Assembly (NCBI GenBank): GCA_963682055.1
Contig: OY821749.1
Span: forward strand, 20,224,631 to 20,288,630
Length of the DNA: 64,000 bases
Origin: Primula veris
Lineage: Eukaryota > Streptophyta > Magnoliopsida > Ericales > Primulaceae
Direction: 5' to 3'
Of this stretch, positions 29,743 to 42,440 are shown one piece after another; within the stretch, counting starts at the first letter, position 1, and each line of letters opens with the position of its first letter. The notes under the pieces are model-generated. The model was not told the origin of the DNA, made no database searches, and worked only from the letters and a program-made list of their open reading frames with translations. The position numbers were made by a program, and so were the translations under genes.

Positions 29743-29889
29743 GTGGCAGCCAGAACCTCTTTTAGCATACCCCTAAGTTTTAAACTCAAATGTTTTTGCT
29801 TAAAAGTTTCACTGCATGTGGTTTATCATTTCAAACGCTTCGCCTGTTCTAGCCTCGGCCTAAAAACACTAGAAGCTGTGAATGGGTCT

Positions 29890-30450
29890 AATCTTTTTCT
29901 AAACCCCAATAAATCCAAGCTTATCAGCTTAATCTGCAACCAATTACGTGAGCCCAAATACAACATAAGTTAGGTCTTAGCTCCTTAAATTGCCACAAAA
30001 CACCATACAACTAAACATGCAATCAACAATCCCCTAAGTTTCAAAAGGCCAAAAACACAGACTTCAAAGCTAATACCCTTTCCATAGAAGAAAAACACAA
30101 GCAGGCCAGAGATGTTGACATTGCATAACATTACCTTAAAGGCAGCTCGAACAAGCCTTACAACTGCGAAAGCTACAAGTGGCGAAGCTCAAACAAACTA
30201 AAATCCCAAAAATGTTATTAAAATTGAAGGCTGAAAAAGCACAACAACTTGCAACTCTTCATAATCACAGAAAATATTATGCCTCGAAGGTCCGAACACT
30301 CTACATCGTGATTATGCTGCTTCAGTATCGACACTGTATAAATAGCTTTTCATTCTCCGATACATAGATAAAGCACTAAATGTACAAAGAACATTATTTA
30401 CGATACACATCAAATATATACATGTATTATTTACCAGGATTTGAACACAT
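29890..30450. repeat. Diverged direct copy of 31170-31500
   Basis: The segment with AAACACCATACAACTAAACATGCAATCAACA (near 29997-30027) corresponds to one near 31292-31322, with matching order before and after it (AGCCCAA..., CATAGAAGAAAAA...). The two copies flank the palindromic element at 30560-31160. This is the 3' flank of the SRA gene in duplicate. The open frame at 30179-30367 within it is not supported as a gene. Confidence 0.55.
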
Positions 30451-30559
30451 ATAAAATCAATACAGAGAGAAAAGCTCACGTTAAATAAGAGTTCACTAAA
30501 GTTTCCATACTAGCTTGCCTACAATTGGATTTAAGGCCGGTCAATCGGGTTTATTATAC

Positions 30560-31160
30560 TTGACTATCCTGAATTATGTTAGTGTTTTCGTTAACTAACG
30601 TGAAGTATAAACTCTTTCTTTTACTACTCTCAAGTTTTGTCTCCGTTATTTTTTTTTTTACAAAAAGACAATTCAAATGGACGGAAAAGTCAGCACGTGA
30701 CCATTTTACAAACAGATTACTTATTTATACTTAAATTTAAAAGGAAAAAAATAGATTTAATGACTCAAACTACCATACATTAACAAAATTGAGGTACCGA
30801 AATATATATATTTTTCTAAATTGTGAAACTCCGTCAACTTAACATCCGTCCAATTAAATTGACGGAGGTCCCCAATTTAGAAAATTATATATATTTCGTT
30901 ACCTCAATTGTTAATGTCATAAGTTTGTTCCCCATTTTATTAATTTATGATAGTTGTAGTCACTAAACCTATTTTTGTTCTCTTTAAATTTAATTATAAA
31001 TAAGTAATCTGTTTGTAAAATGGTCACATGCTGACTTTTCCGTCCATTTGAATTGTATTTTTATATAAAAAAAATACCGGAGACTAAACTTGAAGGTAGT
31101 AAAAATAAGAGTTTATACTTTAGAATAGTTAACGAAAACACTATCTTCAAGGCGGTAAGT
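30560..31160. repeat. Long-TIR palindromic element, copy III
   Basis: A near-perfect hairpin. AGTATAAACTC...CAAATGGACGGAAAAGTCAGCA...TGACC on the left (30600-30710) has its complement on the right (31015-31130). The centre contains CCTCCGTCAATTTAATTGGACGG-type sequence on both strands, as in the element at 2571-3537. The outermost paired bases are about 30579 and 31143. Non-coding. Confidence 0.7.
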
Positions 31161-31169
31161 ACACTGAAC

Positions 31170-31500
31170 CCCACTGAACCCAGTTTCTTTTTTCTGAACC
31201 TCAATATGTTTAATTTATCAGCTTAATTTGCAAGCAAAAACGAGCCCAAAGATAACAAAGGTTATAGAACCTACCTCCTTAGGCTGCGGGAAAACACCAC
31301 GCAACTAAACATACAACCAACCTCTATTTTAGCTGCAAAAGCCAAAAGTAAAAAAGTTTACTCCTATCATAGAAGAAAAATATATCGCAGACCAGAAAAT
31401 ATAACTTATGCTACTCCAGTTTTAGTCAGTATATAAGTTAGCTACTTATTCATCAACAAGAACAAAAATTAAAAAATATAAAGAACAATGAGAAAAGTTC
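31170..31500. repeat. Diverged direct copy of 29890-30450
   Basis: Partner of the segment described at 29890. It lies between the palindromic element and the 3' end of the SRA gene. Confidence 0.5.
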
Positions 31501-31775
31501 AAGTAAAAGAGCTTGCTATCAAAGTATCCAAACTGAAAATATTTTTCCAAAAGCACGGCAATACCTACTACTTAACATGAAAACTTATTGCGAATATCAG
31601 AAACTAAAAGTTTAGACAAACAGATTCACACTTAGCTGGAAAAAATCAGTGAACTGCACACATATGTTTAGTTTTTGCGCTATGAGTAATCCTAGCACTA
31701 ATCATCTAAAGTAACAAAGATTAGTATATTGAGTATTCTCTTGAAACCAAACATTCATTCACAAACATCTGTTGT

Positions 31776-33809
31776 TTACCACTCTCGATCTTTCACTTCA
31801 CTTCTTTTCCAAGCCACTTTAGGCTGTCCCGCGATTCTCCTCAGCTCAAACTTATACACGAGCTTCCCATGTGGTCCTGTCTCACTCCAGTACCTCTCAA
31901 CCGTATATAGCCCATCATAAGTATACGTAACTATCCTCGCCCTCTGATTCGCACCAGAGTTGCCAGTCTTTACAAACCCGCGTGTCACTCTTACGGAGTT
32001 TTTCGCCAGTATACTATTTTTCAAAGCTAAATTCCCTCTCTCTAGCTTCTGATCCTCATGTGGCTCATTTTTCCGACCATTTCCACCATGGCCGGAATAA
32101 ATCAACACCTCGGAATTTCCCAGATTATCGATATATCCCTCTGTGTTCGAGGCAATGATACTAGTAGCTACGGTCACACTACCACATGTCATGTAATCAA
32201 TTCCCGCTTGAGTTTGTTTATGTATACCGATAATTACGAGTTCGACTCTGTATAGAAACTCGTCTCCCACCTCAACACCAGGCACCTTCCCAATCCTTTG
32301 TCTCTCTGTATTAACTTCTTTTCCTTGATCTCTTATCATCGTCATCGCTTTTAAATCAACCCTTCGTATTCCTTTTTCTTGTTTTCCAACTTTCGCTGCA
32401 TCTTTTTGTGAGAGTTCCTCACAAATTGCACGAAAAAGAGACAAAGTCGCCTTTACCCTTTCCCTAGCTTTGCTAGGAAAATCAATATTTTGCACACTTT
32501 TTGTCGAGCTTGTGGGTATTCCATGAGAAACGAAGTTCTTTTTAGCATCAGCCCTAGCTCTTTCTTTTTCCCGATCATTTACAGAATCACCTTTTATTGA
32601 TTTCAAGAGCTTTCCATAAGAAACCAAATTGATTGTCATATTATCCCTAGCTCTTTCTTTCTCCAAATTGTTTGACGAATCACCTGTTATTGCATTGGAG
32701 GGATTTACATGTGTAACCAAATTCTTTTTCGTATCAGCCCTAACTCTTTCTCTCTCCACATTGTTTATTGGATCAAGTTTAATCGAATTCAAGGGCTTTA
32801 AATGATAACCCAAGTTGTTTTTCAAATCTGCAGTAACTTTTTCTCTCACCAGATTGTTTCCGAAAGCACCTTTTATCGTACTCGAGGGATTTCCATGAGA
32901 AACCAAGTTGCTCATCATGTCGGTGCTAGCTCTTTCTCTCACTAGATTGCTTTCCGAATCAGCTATCCTCACTGTCTTCTTGAATGGCCTGGGAACGTCT
33001 TCTAGAATTCTTCTTTTCGAATATAAATCTCGTGCAGCAATTCCTTTTAATTCTACAACCTTCGAATTATTTCGGGAAGTTATTTCCAAACGCTCTTCTT
33101 CAGTGGGCCTAGGAGCATTACGTCCACAAAATGGAGGAAATATACGTTCTAAAGTGATCCTTCTCCTAGGAAATTTATTTTCCCACAAACTTTTGTCAAT
33201 TACTTTAGTGGCAAAATTGTCTGAAATTTTCCCTTTTCTCACAAAACCAACCTCTAATACAGGCTCAATTTTCTTGTCCACATGACCATCGATTGGAGCA
33301 CAATGATTTGTAACATTTTTCATCATCCCATCACTACTCGAACCAATATCTGAAATATCTTTACTTACGAAAGTACTAGCAGAATTTTCAACTCCAGACA
33401 GATTATGTGACGTTTCTACTGCCATATTTTCTCTCAGTTTTTGATCCATAATAGATGATAAATCAAGCCCAGTGGCCCTACAAGTTTCAGTCAGTGCATT
33501 TTTCACCAAGACATCCAACGATCCCTTAATTTCTGATTCCACAATATTCTTCACCAACTGCTGCAACACCGAAATATTCACAAGTTCCGAAACATTTTCA
33601 CTTTCACTTTGAGCAACTTCCATCGAACTTCTGTCAGCTTCTATGTTCTCTTTGTCGCCAAGTGGTGCCAGTACATTGATATACGGGATATTAGACCCAC
33701 AACCAGGTGGAAGGATACATGTTACAGAAGCTTTCCCTTTGTCGCCAAAATCACCACAAGAACTGTCATTAACATTTTCACATAGACTTTGATTTTGCAA
33801 GGACCCCAT
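31776..33809 (-). CDS. SUVH5/6-like protein with SRA (YDG) domain, SET part absent
   Basis: Uninterrupted 677-residue frame from ATG at 33809. Residues about 508-677 are an SRA domain (VPGVEVGDEF.YRVEL, QAGIDY, YSGHGG, GNLALKNS, YDGLYTVERYW, YKFELRRIAGQP.VAWK). This domain reads methylated cytosine and in SUVH proteins guides H3K9 methylation. The KVVELKGIA and FPPFCGRNAPRPTEEE motifs and the R-ERVKATLSLFRAICEEL segment before SRA also match SUVH5/6. The frame stops a few residues after SRA, so pre-SET, SET and post-SET are missing and no catalysis is expected. Residues about 285-435 hold five imperfect ~37-residue repeats. An intronless coding region is usual for this family. It may be a reader or decoy protein, or a truncated gene. 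Confidence 0.8.
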   Translation of the reverse strand: MGSLQNQSLCENVNDSSCGDFGDKGKASVTCILPPGCGSNIPYINVLAPLGDKENIEADRSSMEVAQSESENVSELVNISVLQQLVKNIVESEIKGSLDVLVKNALTETCRATGLDLSSIMDQKLRENMAVETSHNLSGVENSASTFVSKDISDIGSSSDGMMKNVTNHCAPIDGHVDKKIEPVLEVGFVRKGKISDNFATKVIDKSLWENKFPRRRITLERIFPPFCGRNAPRPTEEERLEITSRNNSKVVELKGIAARDLYSKRRILEDVPRPFKKTVRIADSESNLVRERASTDMMSNLVSHGNPSSTIKGAFGNNLVREKVTADLKNNLGYHLKPLNSIKLDPINNVERERVRADTKKNLVTHVNPSNAITGDSSNNLEKERARDNMTINLVSYGKLLKSIKGDSVNDREKERARADAKKNFVSHGIPTSSTKSVQNIDFPSKARERVKATLSLFRAICEELSQKDAAKVGKQEKGIRRVDLKAMTMIRDQGKEVNTERQRIGKVPGVEVGDEFLYRVELVIIGIHKQTQAGIDYMTCGSVTVATSIIASNTEGYIDNLGNSEVLIYSGHGGNGRKNEPHEDQKLERGNLALKNSILAKNSVRVTRGFVKTGNSGANQRARIVTYTYDGLYTVERYWSETGPHGKLVYKFELRRIAGQPKVAWKRSEVKDREW

Positions 33810-36800
33810 CTTCCTGATTACCTAATAGAAGCAAATACGCAGAAATTGTTTGTGTCGATAAGAACTATGGGAAGCAACTTGTACATCAACTGAAATGTGA
33901 AATGAAAAAGATAGCAAAAAGGAAGCTCATACAGACAACTAATATCGGCGGTCATATAGAGGGTAATTTTGGTCTGCTCTAATATTCATTTACCGATTCT
34001 GTACCAATTGACTCAATGTTACCCTCTATTTTTCTAAACCAGCTGAACCAATTCGAAGTGTAAGACTCCAAGATCAAAAACCAAGAAGTATGACATATAG
34101 GCCTTGTTTGGTTGCAGATCAGTTTTGTTTCTTTTTATTATTAAGAACTGGACTCCAATTAGTTTACTCTATTACAAGCTGAAATTTAATATGCAATATA
34201 ACAATACTAGAAGCTTTAAGCCGGATAAACCTAGATTGTCTCGGAAATTCAGAAATCCAGCTTATTTCTTCAAAAGCTGCAACCAATAAAGCCAGTAGTA
34301 CTATATTTACTTTCAAAGGGGAATTTATGTCATTTTTAACATCAGATTGAAAGAGAAAAGTTAAGAAACGATGTTGCCAAAACATCAGTGTGAAACTGAC
34401 AAATTGCAGTTCCAATGCATTAAAACTGAAGCTTATTACATCCATCAACATAAAAGAGCGGACCCTTCTTAATGATAAATACTCGAATAACATGTTATAA
34501 ACAGCTACAAAGGCCATAAAAAAAAGGTGATGATTCACAGCCAATTGAGAATACAGAACAATAAATTTCAAGTACTAACAATTCAACAAAAGAGAAACAT
34601 GACACGTAGAAAAGGAACAAATGTAGAAGATTAGAAAGACCATATAGTTTAGATGCAATCTTCTTTTTATATGCCAATAAATAACACTTTGCAGAGAGAT
34701 GAAGTAAAACGCTAACAGAACTAATCATGACAAATAGTTTGCTAAGTTTCAGGCAATTTCTTATGTCAAAGTCCGAGTTCCATTGAAACATCAACTAGTT
34801 AAAGAACCTATAATAGAAGCACAAGGGATGATTGGTAGTTTTTTGTTCTACAAAACTATGCGTGTGAACAACATGAGCAAAAAAGAAAAGCAACTCAAAG
34901 ATAAGCAAAAACTGGGAACAAAAAATTAGGTAAAAGAAAAAAAGACTCAGGCTTGTTCCTTGGCAGCTTTAATAAATTATGGCAGACAAATAACTTATTT
35001 CTTCCGGCCTAAGCTCCTAATGTGTTCATGTTACTGAATTTAAACAACACAGTTTCAATTTATCCTCCTTGTTTTTGCAAAAACCTCTGTCAAACTAAAG
35101 TGCAAATCTTTTACCTTCCAAATATCAAGAGCTCAAGCTAAGTCTTTAACATACATCATTGGAAATTACAATACTCGTTTATATAGTTTGTACTTTGTAC
35201 GAAACCTCAGCTTAGTCCTTATACAATTCATTGGAACAAACACTTATGGTTGCCATGATTGCACCAAATTTCATAGGAGTATTTCCTAATATCAAAATTC
35301 TAACTTGGTCGTGTTTGGAGGGAGTACCTCGCCGAATTACTACAAAAGGATTTATTTACCAACAAGAAAATATCTCAATAAAACTCGTTTGCATTCAATT
35401 TCTCCATTGCTAAGCAAATATTCTACCTTGGTAATGACTGCACCTTATACGAACAACAACAAAACAAAGAAAATCCCTGGTTTTAGTTGTTACAAAATGT
35501 AGCCTAACATAGTTTATTTGCAAAATGTGGTTTCTGTGAGCACAAAGAAGATAAAGTATCTTTAGAAATATTTATGCAAAATAAAGAGGAAAAAGAGTAG
35601 CCTACTGGACACTAACAAACTCTTATGAAGGAGAAGAAAGGCAAAGATCCAGAAATTTTATTTAGCGGTTTATAATTGTAATGTAAAGTATGTTAAATTG
35701 TTAACATATGATTCAGTTTCAGAAAGATTATGACTTTTAATAACAGAGCAGCTGAACATATCCTTTTCTTTCTGCTCTGTTTCAGAAACTAATCAATAGA
35801 GAATAAGCAGGTCACAGGATAATATGTTTGGTTGTTAGAACCCTAAGCAAATACACATCACTAAATTAGTAAATTTGCATCAATACGACTACTAAAAGCC
35901 TATTTTTCAGTGGAGAAAAAAGATGCAACAAAAGGCCAAAATTTGTGAAAAAATTATCATAACATCAATAACGAGGATGGCATAATAGAAAATACAATTA
36001 GTTTCTGGTCGTTGCCATTGCCAAGCACAAAAACAGAGTTGCTAAATCCACAAATAAAAACAGAATTATTAAAATCATTAGTGGAAAAAAAGAGGCTAAA
36101 TCATGTAAAATTTTCTCCACGAAAACATAATAACATCAAATGCAGAAAGATTTACGTAAGATTATCTAACTAGAGGAGCAAATTAGGTTCGTAAATTCAT
36201 ATCAACAGCAAAATCACTTAAATACTTAATTAGCAATCTTTGAACTACACTAATTCAATTGGACACTATAAATGCATTACAGAAAGGGTTAAAAAACTAA
36301 AAACTAAGGTTTTTGTAAATAGTTAGATAGCGGAATTTGTTGTCAAGAGCAGAATCACTAAACTGGCAGTTTTTAAGCTACCAAATTAGAAAATTTACAT
36401 CAACCAAACTAGTAAAAGCCTATTTTTAATTGGGGAAAAAAAGATGCAACAAAAGGCCAAACTCTATGAAAAAATCATCAAAACATCAATAACAAGGATT
36501 GCATAATAGAAAACAAAAGGGTAAAAAAACTAAAAACTAAGGTTTTTGTAAATAGTTAGGTAGTAGAATTTGTTGTGAAGAGCAGAATCACTAAACTGGC
36601 AGTTTTTAAGCTACTAAATTAGTAAATTTACATCAACCAAATTAGTAAAAGCCTATTTTTCAGTGGAAAAAAAAAATGCAACAAAAGGACAAAATTTGCG
36701 AAAAAATCATCAAAACATCAATAACGAGGATTGCATAATCGAAAATACAAATAGTTTTTGGTTGTTGCCATTGCCAAGCACAAAAACAGAGTAGCTAAAT

Positions 36801-37700
36801 CCACAAAACGAAAACAGAATTATTAAATTCACTAGATGAAAATAAAAGGAGGCTAAATCATGCAATATTTTCATCACAATAACATAATAACATGAAAAAG
36901 ACAGAAATATTTAAATAAGAGTATCAAACTACTGGAGCAAATTAGGTTCGTAAATTCATACCAATAGCAGAATCACTTAATTAGCAATCTTTAAACTACA
37001 AGAATTCAATTGAACGCTATAAATACATTTCAGAAAGGGTGGAAAACACTAAATTAGCAATTTTAAGTTACTAAAAATAAATTTTAAGCTAATTTACAAA
37101 AAAATGAAGGCAAAATAGCTTCGTACCAACAGCAGAATCACTTAATTAGCAATCCTTAAACTATAAAAATTCAATTGGGTACTATAAATGCATTACATAA
37201 AGGGTAAAAAAACTGAAAACTAGGGTTTATGTAAATAGTTAAATACCAGATTTTGTGGCTAAGAATCACTAAACCAGTTTTTAAGCTACTAAAATTAAAA
37301 TTCACACTAATTTACATAAAAAAAATAAATGGCACACAAAACAAGAAAACTACAGAATCACTTAATTGACTATTTATAACAAAGAAAACACAAATTTACG
37401 CTACTTTACGTAAAAATAAAATAAAAATAAAAAATTTACCCGAGTATCGGAGGAAAAAAAACTAGGGTTTCTGTAAACTCTAAGATGCCTGGGTTCCTGT
37501 ACAGCAGAAAATTCACTAAATTAGCACTTTTTAAGCTACATTAAAATAATTACGCAAAAGTTACACTAAAAAGTGCATAATTTTTGTTTTATTTTATAAA
37601 ATGATTACCTGAGTAAAGGAGAATAAAAAACAGTTCAGAAACCGTTTTTTTAATAGAGAGAGAGAGAGAGTAAAAGGAACACGGTAAATAGTGAGGAGAA
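33810..37700 (-). other. Probable 5'UTR intron and leader of the SRA gene
   Basis: An acceptor-like TAATCAG sits four bases before the ATG. Donor-like sites CGG/GTAAAT (about 37440) and CTCAG/GTAATC (about 37615) lie on the minus strand next to AAACCCTAG telo-box motifs, which are common in plant leaders. A leader exon near 37440-37650 and an intron of about 3.7 kb are therefore plausible. SUVH genes often carry a 5'UTR intron. Inside are a MITE (34103-34296) and repeated segments: an AGTAAAAGCCTATTTTTCAGTGG-like block at about 35885, 36410 and 36640. No other gene is supported here. Confidence 0.4.
34103..34296. mobile_element. hAT-like MITE, GTTTGGTTGCAG family
   Basis: Termini GGCCTTGTTTGGTTGCAG and CTGCAACCAATAAAGCC are inverted repeats. 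The interior has inverted AAGCT-rich sub-ends. Related copies lie at 43947-44137, 46456-46656 and 47377-47563. An 8-bp target duplication was not found by eye. Confidence 0.6.
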
Positions 37701-37793
37701 ATATATATATTTACAGAGAGAGATAAATGTACCTATGTGAGATATATACGTACATTTGTATATACATATATATTATATTTATATATATATATT

Positions 37794-37828
<35 letters not shown>

Positions 37829-37832
37829 ATTA
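37650..37832. repeat. Microsatellite cluster (GA, TA, GT)
   Basis: A GA run near 37652-37668 and a TA run grading into GT at about 37735-37830, just upstream of the SRA gene leader. The 65-codon open frame here is repeat-derived. Confidence 0.75.
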
Positions 37833-37929
37833 ATGTATGCATGGAAATGGAAATAAGAGTGTTGCAGGGGAGAGTGGAGCTGAGTGAGAGAAAGAGGAAA
37901 AAAAAGGAATCTTTTCTTACGTAACCAAC

Positions 37930-39517
37930 TTAATTATGTAATTACTACTATTTCCCTCTTAGTTTTATAAATTGACTTATTTGGTCCTTATAATAAGTAA
38001 ACGACTAAACCTAACTTTGTTCCCTATATTGTCTAAATGCTCTCGCCATTGTGTTCATAATTGGTTAAAAAGAAAGGATCCGAATTCTATTGTGTTGAGA
38101 AGAAAATCATATGGCTCAGTTTAACCAAGGGTTTGGTGGCCTTGAGCATGAGGAATTAAGCACGGGTGCCCGGAACCCATGCCCCACATAAAACTCGGTT
38201 TGTAAATATGTTCACACACAAAAAAATATATACGTGTAAATGTTATTTGATAGTAAAAAAAAAAAAAAAAAGACATGTACACAAGTGAAATGACGCTATT
38301 ATTTTTATGTCGTTAATATATATTAAAACTATAATTACACTATATGATGAAAAAAGAGTCTCACATGATATAAAAAAATAAATGGGAACAAGGAGAAACA
38401 TGAGCCAAAAATGGAAGACACTGGTTTCTATCTCGTTTTGATGTATATGAAAAAAAAATCATCGCTTTGTTGAATAATGACTGCTTAAATTAACCTTTGA
38501 CATTATTCCATATTGTACTACTATTGATCACTTACAATGTTAGTCTGTAAAATGGATTTTACCATTAGAAAGGAATTTGCATGTAGTTTGACAAAATCAA
38601 TTTTATTCCAACTCTATTTGGTCTCACATGTATAAACAGAATTACTTTTACGTACCTTGTTTGTTGTGAAATGATTCAGATATACTTTTAGGTATACGAG
38701 ACATTGTGTGCTATGTGATATTTGATTTTTCTTAGCTTTTGCAGCGTTCCCAAAGGTAATGATTCTTGTAATGCATGCATACAATATTTATCATAATTAC
38801 TTTTTTTTTACTCTCATTGCCAGAGTAAATTTTCTTTGTTACTCTAAAAGAATTAATGGACTAATGGTCATTTACTCTGGGGATAGTAAATAGGAGCTAT
38901 TTAAGCTATGGAGCCTAAAAAATTATGGAAACGAAAGCTAAAGGGGCCACATAGAATTTTTTCTAAAGTATTGAAATTATTACGTAATTAATATATGGAC
39001 AATTTTGAATTTAGTACGGACACTGATAATGCGGGGGTAGGATAATTACTTGCAAATACTGATTTACGTTTTCCAAAATGAATACTATAAACTTGGAGTA
39101 ATTACACTACTATATAATTAATATAAATCAGAGACGTTAAGTCTAAAAACAATACTTAAGATGGAAAATAGACAGATGAATTAGCTAAGAGAAATTCTGA
39201 AAGTATACTTTTGTTATGTGATTAAATTGAGTAGCTTATGTGATTATATATTTCTAAAATTATTATTTTCGTATTAGAAACTCATGAAAAAATATACATT
39301 TATATCCTCAAATGATTGTATATTTTAAATAAACCCCTAGTAAAATTGCAAATGCTACTAGTTCTTATAATTGGTACACCACATCAAACCTCGTTGGGTC
39401 TTACGTGTATTTTCCAATTTATACATTTGATCCAAAAGTTAAAAGCAACCACTCTTTTAACCCACACACTACCAAAATGAAAATTTTGAAACACCTCAAG
39501 TTTAATATAGTATTTAA

Positions 39518-39551
<34 letters not shown>

Positions 39552-42185
39552 GTTCAATCTCTTATGTCATTTTGAGATCCACTTTCCACCCTTGGTTGGT
39601 TTGGTTTTTATTTTGTTCACTCTCTTGGACGGGACAAAGTCCGATTCGATAAAAAAATACATCTTTAATCAATAATTTTTTTAAAATTTTAATTAATATC
39701 CAAGTTTAGGGTTGTCCATACTATGGTTCTTCATTTTTATTTTGGTTTTTATTGGGTTGATAAAAAAAACTATAATTGATTTGAAAAACTATTTGTTTTT
39801 TGATGGGTATTTGAATTTTAAGCAAACCGTGTTCTATGTGTAGGTTAACTCCATAGAAATTATGTTGGATTTCTGTTTATATGTGGAATTTTGAATTTGG
39901 ATTGAGAAACTAAAGTCTTTTCAAACAGTATAGAGCATTATGTAGAATTTGAATTTGAATTTGAATTTGAACTTGAACTTGAACTTGAACTTTGGTACAT
40001 AGTTATTTTCTAACTTATTTAATTATCATTAGTATAGACCAATATTCATTCACCTTGAGTATGGTTTGTAATAAAAGAAAATGAATAATCACCGAGAAAT
40101 TTGTTTTCTATTAAATAATTTAAATTATTTTACGTACTTGATAACATCTTAAACAAATAAGCCAAGTATATGGTTTATAAACCATAATTTGAACAATATA
40201 AATTATGGAGCCTCAAAAAGTTTAGAAACGAAAGGTAAAAGGACCACAAAGAACTTTATCTTAAATGTGTGAATCATTCCTGTATTTAATAGTGCACAAC
40301 TTTTTTATTTAGATTTGTGGGAACCACCAGTACGGATAGTGATGATGTGGCTAGGATTTTTTATTTTTATTTTGTAATCTGTTGCTAGGATTATTGTTGC
40401 TTGCCTACTTGGCATATTTGTGGTACTGATTTACGTTTTCCAAATAAATACTGTATAAACTTTTAATTATACTTAAGTGAAAATTGTACTGGTAGAAAAA
40501 AAAAAATCTTTCTTTTGGAGGGTTAAAATAGAGAAATTCTGAAAGTATATTTTGAGCATGAGTTTTCTTCCCAGTGTTAGTGCATTACTAATAGTATTTC
40601 TAAAGTGGTCTTGTTAAAATGGATAGCTACTAATTAGGACTTTGAGTTTTTTATATTCTAATTACTAACTAGTATACTTGTATTTAGTAATCACCTTGTT
40701 TTTTTTTTAATGTCATATTTTCAAACTTTTCCATCTTCGGAAAGTAAATGCTAAACATTGTGTGATAGGTGGGTAATACATATGATTTGTGTCAAAATGT
40801 TTTTTCAATTAACTTTTTTCTGAGTCGATATGTTCATGATTTTTTTATATATACAACAGGTGAATTTTTTTATGCAGATATTGATTCGAACAGTTGGAAA
40901 ATGAATAAAAAAGTAAAAGACAAACAAGGATGAAGGAACTTAGTAAATTGATATGCTCTGAATTTCTATTTCTAGAAATATTTGCTTTTGTGCTACACTA
41001 TATATATGATATCAATTCTTAGTTATTCACAAATCATTATTGATAACCCATGCCGATGAACATGTTGTGAGTAATACACCTTTTCTTTAATTGGGAAAAT
41101 GTTCATGAATTATTTTACAAACAGATTAGTGAAAATTTTATATTGTGCCAATATTTATGATTGACAACTACGTTTTTGGAGAGGAAGGTAAATAAATTGA
41201 CAAGCTATGCCAGACCGTCCACCAATATAAAATTCCCCTAATTGCTCAGTTTAATTAAGAGGACTGTTTTTTTCCTTTTTCTTTTAAAGGTAATGGCCCT
41301 AATGGGGAATGCTTCATTTATAAAACAACACATTTGTATTTAAGTTATAACACGTATATTTGGGGAGTAATTGATTAATCATTCATAAATTTGGAGAGAA
41401 ACATTAATGAATTTTTTAAAATTATTAAACAAATAATAATAAAGATTACAAATAACTTATTGATACATGCTTGTAATATCCTCAGTTTCGCATCTTTATA
41501 AGCGGGGTGAAGCTAGATCATTAATTCTTATGCAAATTCGGCACCCCGAGTTTATATTGATTTTTGACTTCACCAATTATAAGTAAATTAAAGTCCAAAG
41601 GAAGTACCAAAAGAAAAATGAAACAAAATGAACAGAACATATGAAACCAGAATTCATAAATTTTCCATTCGGCTATAGTTAGTTTGTCAAATCAGCACAC
41701 ACTGAGACTATGGTAACAAATAAGGTTTCTTTTCTTCCAAAAAAATTGTCCTTATAAGAATAAATAACTTAAGCGTTAATAAGCTCCGCAATCCTAGTTA
41801 GTTGTATGATACACACTGATATAAAAAGCTCGCGTCATCTCGAAAATACTTCGATTCAAAACTCAATACAAAGGTTAAGAAGGCAGAAAATGGATCACTT
41901 TTTAGGCCGATAAAGTTTACGCTTTTAACTATGCTTTGGAAAAGGCTCTCTATAGCTACGATTTTCGTTTTTATTAACATTGTTGATCATAAATTAAATT
42001 TGAAAATTTGGAACAAAAACTCAAGTTTTAAGCTTTTGCACTTGCCTGTAGAGTTAAGATGGAATGGCAGGAATGACATCTCATCAGCACAAAGAAGAGA
42101 AAGAAATTATAAAGTAAAATTTTCTTTTTGTAAGCAAGCATTTAAGATGCAAACTTGCAAACGTCCAATAATTTAAAATTAACAT
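37930..42185. other. Intergenic region with duplicated segments
   Basis: No gene is supported. About 38890-39220 and 40190-40570 are diverged direct copies (ATGGAGCCT.AAAAA, TGATTTACGTTTTCCAAA, GAGAAATTCTGAAAGTATA in the same order). A CA/TA microsatellite lies near 39518-39552. The hexamer GAATTT/GAACTT repeats at about 39948-39993. A single copy of the dispersed 88-bp family lies near 39680-39770. 42186-42440 is probably the 3'UTR of the GATA gene. Confidence 0.5.
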
Positions 42186-42440
42186 TTTACAACCTTCTTT
42201 CGACCTATACAGAAGAAAAAAAAAGTATCTCATCTCCAAAGCACTTCAGGTGCTTGGCCAAGAAACAAAATCCAACAACTAAAAACATTCACTTAAACCC
42301 TTCTGTTTATTTGGCGTGGCAAAGCATACGAACATGCACATTTAACAAAAGAGACTAAATAAATATCTATTTACAGCCCATTGGCATCGCTTTTTCAGAG
42401 AGTATCCTGAAAACAATCATTTACCAAACAGACCCTTATG

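Noticed and set aside
34104..34794. Small ORFs in the putative SRA 5' intron
   Set aside because: The first lies in a MITE; the others have no domain and AT-driven composition.
37727..37924. 65-codon ORF upstream of the SRA gene
   Set aside because: Mostly a TA/GT microsatellite translated as Tyr/Ile/Val repeats.
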